Assembly (NCBI GenBank): GCA_030604975.1
Contig: JAUVUV010000013.1
Coordinates: 1-14,165 of the forward strand
Reading direction: 5' to 3'
Origin: Candidatus Glassiibacteriota bacterium
GTDB lineage: Bacteria > Gemmatimonadota > Glassbacteria > GWA2-58-10
Length of the DNA stretch: 14,165 bases
The stretch's first letter is position 1, and every line of letters starts with the position of its first letter. The notes beneath the pieces are model-generated. The model was not told the DNA's origin and searched no databases. It was given only the letters and a program-made list of their open reading frames with translations. Position numbers and translations under genes: made by a program. Below are positions 1 to 4,089 of the stretch, piece by piece.

Positions 1-133
1 GATGCCTGGAGATAATGTGGAGTTGACGATAGAGTTGATTTCTCCGATAGCGATGGAGAAGGAGTTGCGTTTTGCGATACGTGAGGGAGGCCGGACTGTA
101 GGTGCCGGTGTGGTTGCCGCGATTATCGAGTAA
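1..133 (+). CDS. tuf: Elongation factor Tu, C-terminal fragment (5' end outside window)
   Basis: Reading from base 2 gives 43 residues and a TAA stop at 131-133. The stretch starts MPGDNVEL and ends REGGRTVGAGVVAAIIE, the highly conserved end of beta-barrel domain 3 of EF-Tu. EF-Tu is the cytoplasmic GTPase that brings aminoacyl-tRNA to the ribosomal A site. The GTPase domain lies upstream of the window, so its integrity cannot be judged. A tuf gene directly before rpmG, tRNA-Trp, secE and nusG is a common bacterial arrangement. A probable terminator about 100 bases downstream suggests that much of its transcript ends before rpmG. Confidence 0.97.
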   Translation, partial: MPGDNVELTIELISPIAMEKELRFAIREGGRTVGAGVVAAIIE

Positions 134-232
134 TTCAGACCCGTGAGGATTTCGCGCAGGGACAAAAGACAAGCCAGGTTTCAATGGTCCGCTCGGTAGA
201 ACAAAAAAGAATGGTTCGGTGTATATCTTATC

Positions 233-273
233 CGAGGGGGTATGCTTAAAAGTAACTTCCTCCGTTTATTTTA
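233..273 (+). terminator. Probable intrinsic terminator after tuf
   Basis: An imperfect stem pairs 233-241 (CGAGGGGGT) with 255-264. It has nine pairs, two of them G-U, and one bulged C at 262. A 13-base loop follows, then the T-rich tail TTTATTTTA at 265-273. The position between tuf and rpmG fits a terminator that separates abundant EF-Tu mRNA from the downstream genes. The G-U pairs and the bulge make it moderate in strength, so read-through is likely. I found no convincing promoter in the rest of the 134-345 gap. Confidence 0.42.
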
Positions 274-345
274 CCTCGCAATCTTGCGGGCCGTTGATAA
301 ATGCTGAATTGAATTTTTGTTTCTGAAATTAAAGAGGTTTCGAGT

Positions 346-510
346 ATGGCTGGTGGAGGAGCGAGAGTCAGTGCCATTATGGAATGCCAGGAGTGCAAAA
401 GCAGAAATTACCACTTAAGTAAGAACAAGAAAACCCATCCCGATAGGATGGAGCTGAGGAAGTACTGCCGTGTGTGTCGCGCGCATACCCTCCATAAAGA
501 AACAAGATAG
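346..510 (+). CDS. rpmG: Ribosomal protein L33 (bL33), zinc-binding type
   Basis: This 54-residue protein matches the usual length of bL33, a small component of the large ribosomal subunit near the E site. It has two CxxC pairs, C14/C17 in ECQECKS and C42/C45 in CRVCRAH, which together form the zinc ribbon of the zinc-containing L33 form. The central segment NYHLSKNKKTHPDRMELRKY is typical of the family. The ATG at 346 is preceded by AGAGG at 333-337, eight bases away. The gene lies 33 bases upstream of tRNA-Trp, a common rpmG-trnW-secE-nusG arrangement. Because it keeps its cysteines, it should need zinc; many bacteria also carry a zinc-free paralogue elsewhere, which cannot be seen here. 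Confidence 0.96.
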   Translation: MAGGGARVSAIMECQECKSRNYHLSKNKKTHPDRMELRKYCRVCRAHTLHKETR

Positions 511-543
511 TCATTAACCCGATTGGCGTTTCCTAAAAGATGC

Positions 544-620
544 AGGCCAGTAGCTCTAACGGCTAGAGCACCGGACTCCAAATCCGGGGGTTGTGGGTTC
601 GAATCCCTCCTGGCCTGCCA
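544..620 (+). tRNA. trnW: tRNA-Trp (anticodon CCA), 3' CCA encoded
   Basis: A full cloverleaf can be drawn. The acceptor stem is 544-550 with 610-616, seven perfect pairs. The D stem is 553-556 with 566-569, and the D loop carries GG at 561-562. The anticodon stem is 571-575 with 583-587, and the anticodon CCA sits at 578-580 in the loop CTCCAAA. The T loop is TTCGAAT at 598-604, the discriminator base is G617, and CCA is encoded at 618-620. The T stem, 593-597 with 605-609, has a T-T mismatch between 594 and 608 (tRNA positions 50 and 64). No terminator follows before secE 26 bases later, so it is probably cut out of a shared rpmG-secE-nusG transcript. Confidence 0.97.
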
Positions 621-646
621 TTATTATTAATTTGAACAGGACTGTT

Positions 647-868
647 ATGGCAAACCAAGCAGATAAAACATTGACACAAACGCTGCAGCTCGACAGGCTG
701 GTTCAATTCCTTAAAGAGGTACGCGGCGAAATAACCAAGGTTACCTGGCCGGGAGGAAATGAAGTTAAAGGCGCGACTTGGGTAGTCATTGTTGTCTGTA
801 CCTTTGTTGCTTTTGTTATCTGGACCATTGATAAAATTATCAATTTCGGGATTGGTTTTATCTTTTAG
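647..868 (+). CDS. secE: Preprotein translocase subunit SecE
   Basis: SecE is the small membrane subunit that clamps the SecY channel of the general secretion translocon. The product has 73 residues. It starts with a short polar segment, followed by the conserved amphipathic motif FLKEVRGEITKVTWP (about 21-35), and then one hydrophobic transmembrane segment at about 45-63. This is the single-helix form found in most bacteria other than enterobacteria, whose SecE has three helices. The frame stays open upstream into the tRNA gene. The real start is the ATG at 647, which has AGGA at 638-641 five bases before it. The gene lies 68 bases ahead of nusG, its usual partner. Confidence 0.96.
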   Translation: MANQADKTLTQTLQLDRLVQFLKEVRGEITKVTWPGGNEVKGATWVVIVVCTFVAFVIWTIDKIINFGIGFIF

Positions 869-936
869 TCCCCGTAGCAGGTTTTTTAGCCTCAGCGGGT
901 TGGCAATTGTCGAGTAATTCTTTTTCAGGTTGGGTA

Positions 937-1482
937 ATGGAAGATTCCAAGTGGTACGTTCTTCAGGTATATTCTGGGCACGAAAATAAGGTAAAGATTC
1001 GGATCGAGAAACTGATCGAGAATATGAAGGTTCAGGACGGCGAGTCCAAAATCAAGGAAATGATGGTGCCCACTGAAGAGGTAACCGAATTTAGAAACGG
1101 CAAGAAAGTTAAAATAGAGAAAAAGCTTTACCCCGGATACGTCCTGATCAACATGCTTGCTGATGAAGAGACTATTCATACGCTGAATAACACCCAGGGG
1201 ATAATCAAAGTCGCCGGCGGCGGGATCAAACCTCACCCGCTTCGCGAAAGCGAAGTGAATAAGATTATCCGTCGGGAAGTAAGGCCGGCGGCTGTCGGTG
1301 TCAGAGAGGAGATGCCTTACAAGGTCGGCGATTTTGTCGAGGTGGTCGATGGGCCTTTTACGGAGTTCAGAGGAAGCATTGAAGAGATCTATCCGGAGAA
1401 AGGCAAAGTGAAAGTCGTAGTGAGTCTTTTCGGCCGGCCGACACCGCTGGAACTCGATTATCTCCAGTTAAAACGGCTATAG
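937..1482 (+). CDS. nusG: Transcription termination/antitermination factor NusG
   Basis: NusG binds RNA polymerase across the cleft, reduces or modulates pausing, and links polymerase to the ribosome or to Rho. The product is 181 residues, the usual length. The N-terminal NGN domain begins KWYVLQVYSGHENKV and includes LYPGYVL at about 64-70. A linker leads to a C-terminal KOW domain at about 127-181, with VVDGPFTEFRGSIEEI and VSLFGRPTPLELDY. I chose the ATG at 937, with AGGT at 927-930 seven bases upstream. An in-frame TTG at 907 would add ten residues not expected in the family and has no good ribosome-binding site. There is no domain-II insertion of the kind seen in Aquifex or Thermotoga. 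Confidence 0.96.
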   Translation: MEDSKWYVLQVYSGHENKVKIRIEKLIENMKVQDGESKIKEMMVPTEEVTEFRNGKKVKIEKKLYPGYVLINMLADEETIHTLNNTQGIIKVAGGGIKPHPLRESEVNKIIRREVRPAAVGVREEMPYKVGDFVEVVDGPFTEFRGSIEEIYPEKGKVKVVVSLFGRPTPLELDYLQLKRL

Positions 1483-1485
1483 GAT

Positions 1486-1507
1486 GACTTGTCAGATTCA
1501 AGGAGTC
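1486..1507 (+). promoter_or_regulatory. Small hairpin over the rplK ribosome-binding site
   Basis: In the 29-base nusG-rplK gap, GACT (1486-1489) pairs with AGTC (1504-1507). TG (1490-1491) pairs with CA (1499-1500), leaving AGG (1501-1503) bulged. The bulge plus the adjoining stem is the Shine-Dalgarno sequence AGGAG at 1501-1505. In E. coli, protein L1 represses its operon by binding mRNA near the rplK start. This fold could play that part here, but it is short and I could not match it base by base to the 23S rRNA L1 site. Confidence 0.22.
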
Positions 1508-1511
1508 AAAG

Positions 1512-1937
1512 GTGGCTAAGAAGATCGCAGGTTTTATGAAACTTCAGATCCCAGCAGGACAGGCTAACCCCGCTCCGCCTGTCGGTCCGGCTCTCGGTCA
1601 GCGCGGTGTCAATATCATGGAGTTCTGCAAGGCATTTAACACCAAGACCCAGAACCAGGCCGGCACTATTATCCCGGTGGAAATCACGGTTTACTTCGAC
1701 AGGACTTTCAGCTTCATCACAAAAACCCCGCCGGCAGCTGTGCTGATTAAAAAAGCCGCCGGCCTGGCCAAGGCCAGCGGGGAGCCGAATAAGGAAAAGA
1801 TAGGCGAAATCACTGAAGCTCAGATCGAGGAGATCGCCAAAACCAAGATGCCCGATCTCAACGCCTCTTCGCTGGAAACGGCAAAAAGTATGATCCGTGG
1901 AACAGCGCGTTCCATGGGGATTGAAATCAAGGGTTAA
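1512..1937 (+). CDS. rplK: Ribosomal protein L11 (uL11)
   Basis: L11 forms the base of the GTPase-associated centre with 23S rRNA, where EF-Tu, EF-G, RF and RelA act. The 141-residue length is standard. The N-terminal domain holds the proline-rich switch PAPPVGPALGQRGVN at about 20-34, the contact region for thiostrepton-type drugs. The C-terminal RNA-binding domain ends with MPDLNASSLETAKSMIRG starting at residue 113. Translation starts at GTG 1512, with AGGAG at 1501-1505 six bases upstream. This is one of two non-ATG starts in the window. It is followed after 25 bases by rplA, the usual L11-L1 pair. Mutations in this protein often confer thiostrepton resistance; nothing here suggests that. 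Confidence 0.97.
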   Translation: MAKKIAGFMKLQIPAGQANPAPPVGPALGQRGVNIMEFCKAFNTKTQNQAGTIIPVEITVYFDRTFSFITKTPPAAVLIKKAAGLAKASGEPNKEKIGEITEAQIEEIAKTKMPDLNASSLETAKSMIRGTARSMGIEIKG

Positions 1938-1962
1938 TATATCTTATGTCGGTAGGATTATA

Positions 1963-2655
1963 ATGGCTAAAAGAGGTAAGAAATACAGGAACGCCATAGC
2001 TACACTCGACCGTAATACTCGCTATCCGATTGAGGAGGCTGTCGCCAAAATCAAGGAAACCGCATACGCCTCGTTCGATGAGACAGTGGAAATCGCTTTC
2101 CGTCTGGGTGTCGATCCCAAGCATGCGGATCAGGTGGTTCGTGGTACAGTGGTTTTGCCGCACGGGATCGGCAAGGATGTCAGCGTGCTGGTTATTGCAC
2201 AGGGCGAAAAATATACCGAAGCCCAGGAGGCAGGTGCTGATGTGGTTGGCGCTCAGGATATAATCGACAAGATCTCCGGTGGATGGATCGGGTTCGACAC
2301 TGTGATCACCACGCCGGACATGATGGGACAAGTCAGCAAACTCGGCAGAATTCTCGGCCCACGGGGCCTGATGCCCAATCCCAAAAGCGGCACGGTTACC
2401 TTTGATATCGCCCGGGCGGTGAAAGAGGCTAAAGCCGGCAAGATCGAATTCCGTGTTGATAAAATCGGCAACGTACATGCGCCGATCGGTAAGCTTAGTT
2501 TCGAAAACGAAAAACTTATCGAAAATTTCCGCACCCTGGTTGATATCATCGTTCGTGCTAGACCGGCCTCAACTAAAGGTATTTACTTGAGAAATATCAC
2601 GGTCTGCAGCACCATGGGACCGGGATTCAAAATTGATCTGAGCCTCTATCGGTAA
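1963..2655 (+). CDS. rplA: Ribosomal protein L1 (uL1)
   Basis: L1 forms the mobile stalk that handles deacylated tRNA leaving the E site. In many bacteria it also represses translation of its own rplK-rplA mRNA. The product is 230 residues, close to the family norm. It opens MAKRGKKYRNA and contains the family signature GRILGPRGLMPNPKSGTVT from residue 128. It ends in STMGPGFKIDLSLYR. The frame is open upstream to 1897, overlapping the end of rplK, but the ATG at 1963 has AGGA at 1954-1957 five bases before it and gives the usual N-terminus. Two-domain architecture is intact. Confidence 0.97.
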   Translation: MAKRGKKYRNAIATLDRNTRYPIEEAVAKIKETAYASFDETVEIAFRLGVDPKHADQVVRGTVVLPHGIGKDVSVLVIAQGEKYTEAQEAGADVVGAQDIIDKISGGWIGFDTVITTPDMMGQVSKLGRILGPRGLMPNPKSGTVTFDIARAVKEAKAGKIEFRVDKIGNVHAPIGKLSFENEKLIENFRTLVDIIVRARPASTKGIYLRNITVCSTMGPGFKIDLSLYR

Positions 2656-2697
2656 TTTCAGACATCGTCTGGAAAAGAGAGCCTCCAGGTTTGGAGG
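2656..2697 (+). promoter_or_regulatory. rplJ leader: two hairpins, the second sequestering the SD
   Basis: The 56 bases between rplA and rplJ fold into two adjacent stem-loops. Hairpin 1 spans 2656-2674: TTTCAGAC, loop ATC, GTCTGGAAA, eight pairs including one G-U. Hairpin 2 spans 2682-2697: CCTCCA, loop GGTT, TGGAGG, six perfect pairs. The 3' arm of hairpin 2 is the GGAGG ribosome-binding sequence of rplJ, so translation should be low while it is folded. In E. coli and other bacteria the L10-L12 complex binds a structured leader at this position to repress translation. The position and layout fit that role; binding itself is inferred. Confidence 0.5.
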
Positions 2698-2711
2698 GAG
2701 TAAAGCCAGTC

Positions 2712-3242
2712 ATGCTCAAAAAAGAAAAAAGCGCTTTAGTCGAGGAATTAAGGGAGAGACTCACAGGTGCGCAAAACATCTTCCTTACCGATTTCACAGG
2801 AATCAATGTCAAGGATATCAGCGAACTGCGCAGGAGTTTCAGGGAGTCCTCGGTCGAATACCTGGTGGCTAAAAATACCCTGATAAAACGTGCAGTTGCC
2901 GATACCCCGCTGGACCAGTTGGAGCCGTATTTAGTCGGTCCGACTGCCTTGGTGCTCACTGATGGCGATGGTGTTAACGCAATTAGAATCATCACCAAGT
3001 TCGCTGAAGAGCACGAGACGTTTTCTGTGAAAGCCGGTGTGATGAGCGAAAAATTCATCGATCCCGGCCAGGTAAAAAGTATCGCCAGACTGCCCACTAG
3101 GGAAGTTATGCTGTCCAGGCTTCTCGGATCGCTTAATTCTCCGATAACAGGACTGGTCTATGTTCTGAACGATACGATAGTCCGTGCGGTTCGCGTACTC
3201 AGCCGGGTCGCCGAGGCCAAACAGTCGCAGGAAGATAGTTGA
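2712..3242 (+). CDS. rplJ: Ribosomal protein L10 (uL10)
   Basis: L10 anchors dimers of L7/L12 to the ribosomal stalk base next to L11. The product is 176 residues, normal for the family. The N-terminal rRNA-binding domain starts LKKEKSALVEELRERL and includes FLTDFTGINV and VAKNTLIKRA. The C-terminal helix that carries L7/L12 dimers is at about 130-176 (SRLLGSLNSPITGLVYVLND onward). The chosen ATG at 2712 gives the usual N-terminus. A TTG at 2691 is in frame but lies inside the leader hairpin and lacks a free ribosome-binding site. The spacing from GGAG (2697-2700) to the ATG is long at 11 bases, and from GGAGG it is 14. This may make initiation depend on leader structure. Confidence 0.96.
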   Translation: MLKKEKSALVEELRERLTGAQNIFLTDFTGINVKDISELRRSFRESSVEYLVAKNTLIKRAVADTPLDQLEPYLVGPTALVLTDGDGVNAIRIITKFAEEHETFSVKAGVMSEKFIDPGQVKSIARLPTREVMLSRLLGSLNSPITGLVYVLNDTIVRAVRVLSRVAEAKQSQEDS

Positions 3243-3285
3243 ATTTTTTATTAAATTGAACTCGATATAAAGGAGGTCTGATTTA

Positions 3286-3690
3286 ATGGGATCAGCAACA
3301 CTAAGCAAAAAAAATATAATTACGGCAATCGAGAATATGACCGTTCTCGAACTGAATGAGCTGGTTAAAGAACTTGAAGAAAAATTCGGGGTGTCTGCCG
3401 CCGCTCCGATGATGGCCGCTGTGTCTGCAGCTTCACTAGCAGGAGCTGCCGAGACAAGTGCTCCTGAAGACGAGGTAAAAACCGAGTTCGATGTGGTGCT
3501 TACCACGGTCGGGGACAAGAAAATCCAGGTTATTAAGACTGTCCGCGAGCTGACAAGCCTCGGTCTCAAAGAAGCCAAAGATGTTGTCGACAATCCCGGT
3601 AAGCCTATCAAGGAGAGTGTGACTAAGGAAGAAGCCGAGCAGATGAAAGCCAAGCTCGAAGAGGCCGGAGCCACGGTGGAAATCAAGTAG
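3286..3690 (+). CDS. rplL: Ribosomal protein L7/L12 (bL12)
   Basis: L7/L12 is the multicopy stalk protein that recruits EF-Tu, EF-G and IF2 and stimulates their GTPase activity. The product is 134 residues, slightly longer than the usual 120-130. The N-terminal dimerisation domain (about 8-40, ENMTVLELNELVKELEEKFGV) is followed by an Ala/Ser-rich hinge at about 41-65. The C-terminal factor-binding domain (about 66-134) contains KIQVIKTVRELTSLGLKEAK. The start is ATG 3286, with the near-perfect SD AAGGAGGT at 3270-3277 eight bases upstream. This is the strongest ribosome-binding site in the window and fits the need for several copies of this protein per ribosome. Its gap to rplJ is 43 bases. 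Confidence 0.97.
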   Translation: MGSATLSKKNIITAIENMTVLELNELVKELEEKFGVSAAAPMMAAVSAASLAGAAETSAPEDEVKTEFDVVLTTVGDKKIQVIKTVRELTSLGLKEAKDVVDNPGKPIKESVTKEEAEQMKAKLEEAGATVEIK

Positions 3691-3728
3691 GCTCTGTGCT
3701 GTCAGATGCCTTTGGTGTTTAATGCATG

Positions 3729-3768
3729 AGCTCAGGCCATCCGGCAAATGGGCGGCCGGAGGAGAGCT
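3729..3768 (+). terminator. Possible attenuator hairpin after rplL
   Basis: An outer stem AGCTC (3729-3733) pairs with GAGCT (3764-3768). An inner GC-rich stem TCCGGC (3740-3745) pairs with GCCGGA (3755-3760) around a nine-base loop. A six-by-three internal loop separates them. Only three T residues follow (3768-3770), so it is not a clean intrinsic terminator. It lies about 40 bases after the rplL stop, where a partial terminator would reduce rpoB transcription relative to L7/L12. It could equally be a 3' stabilising structure for the rplL mRNA. Confidence 0.35.
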
Positions 3769-3832
3769 TTAACACATAATGGAGGTGTCATTCAGCCCGT
3801 CCATACGTACTTTGATTTCTCTTTCAATTCTA

Positions 3833-3847
3833 TTCCCTGAAAGGGAA
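3833..3847 (+). other. Small perfect hairpin in the rplL-rpoB gap
   Basis: TTCCCT (3833-3838) and AGGGAA (3842-3847) form six perfect pairs around the three-base loop GAA. No T-tract follows, so it is not a terminator. It sits inside a 29-codon open frame (3779-3868). Its role is unknown, and a repeat this short can arise by chance. Confidence 0.3.
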
Positions 3848-3863
3848 GTAATTAGCCCGGTCA

Positions 3864-3892
3864 TTTAACCCGATATTTCTGGGGACTATAAG
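3864..3892 (+). promoter_or_regulatory. Weak candidate promoter upstream of rpoB
   Basis: TATAAG at 3887-3892 matches five of six bases of the sigma-70 type -10 box. It lies 17 bases downstream of TTTAAC at 3864-3869, a poor -35 match. If used, transcripts would start about 190 bases before rpoB and carry the large 3991-4059 hairpin. The match is weak, and the same TATAAG is part of a longer direct and inverted repeat, so it may have nothing to do with promoter function. Confidence 0.15.
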
Positions 3893-3965
3893 CTTGTCTT
3901 TACTCGCGCAAAATTTCAACCGCACAATCCGTTCGGGTAAGCCTGCGAGAGAATCCATAAGCTTG
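3888..3965 (+). other. Nested inverted repeats / possible multi-stem RNA before rpoB
   Basis: The nine-base ATAAGCTTG occurs at 3888-3896 and again at 3957-3965. Because AAGCTT is its own complement, the copies can also pair as an eight-base-pair outer stem, 3889-3896 with 3958-3965, with G-U ends. Inside it, CTCGCG (3903-3908) pairs with TGCGAG (3944-3949). Inside that, ATCC (3927-3930) pairs with GGGT (3935-3938) around GTTC. The three nested elements could form one elongated structure. I do not recognise a known riboswitch or leader family in it. Confidence 0.3.
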
Positions 3966-3990
3966 GCCTGTCCCCTTCTAGTATCCTTGA

Positions 3991-4059
3991 CACTGGATAA
4001 AGCGGATCACAGAAAGCCTTGCAGGGCTGACGGTCATTGATCCGCTTTATTTAACAGTG
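3991..4059 (+). promoter_or_regulatory. Long hairpin immediately upstream of rpoB
   Basis: Thirteen perfect pairs join ATAAAGCGGATCA (3997-4009) to TGATCCGCTTTAT (4038-4050). Five further pairs join CACTG (3991-3995) to CAGTG (4055-4059), separated by one base on the left and TTAA on the right. The 28-base loop can itself form AGCC-GGCT pairs. This is the longest clean inverted repeat I found in the window. It ends 13 bases before the rpoB SD AGGAG. An RNase III cleavage site is the most likely role by analogy with E. coli. A partial terminator is possible because the 3' arm carries CTTTATTT. Confidence 0.6.
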
Positions 4060-4089
4060 CCAAAAAAACTTCAGGAGATTGGTTTATTC

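Larger units (their letters stand above)
3691..4089 (+). other. Structured non-coding region between rplL and rpoB
   Basis: This 399-base gap is the longest in the window and has no recognisable gene. It contains at least four inverted repeats, described separately: 3729-3768, 3833-3847, 3888-3965 and 3991-4059. A nine-base direct repeat, ATAAGCTTG, occurs at 3888 and 3957. In E. coli the corresponding gap holds a partial terminator that lowers rpoB transcription relative to ribosomal proteins, and an RNase III processing hairpin. The layout here is consistent with the same two jobs. Two tiny open frames, 3722-3772 and 3779-3868, are discussed in the findings. Confidence 0.7.

Noticed and set aside
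274..345. TTGATA at 294-299 as a promoter -35 for rpmG
   Set aside because: No -10 box at a workable spacing; the downstream region is simply T-rich.
593..646. Upstream extension of secE into the tRNA-Trp gene
   Set aside because: The extension would translate the tRNA T arm. The ATG at 647 has a good SD and gives a normal SecE N-terminus.
869..936. CCCG/CGGG and AGG/CCT repeats in the secE-nusG gap as a terminator
   Set aside because: The stem is broken by mismatches and there is no T-tract after it. The T-run lies in the loop.
3987..4015. TTGACA at 3987-3992 as a -35 box for rpoB
   Set aside because: The hexamer is perfect, but no acceptable -10 lies 16-18 bases downstream (CAGAAA at 17), and it overlaps the long hairpin.
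4057..4089. GTG start for rpoB at 4057
   Set aside because: It lies in the 3' arm of the long hairpin with no SD. The ATG at 4090 has AGGAG upstream and gives a typical beta N-terminus.
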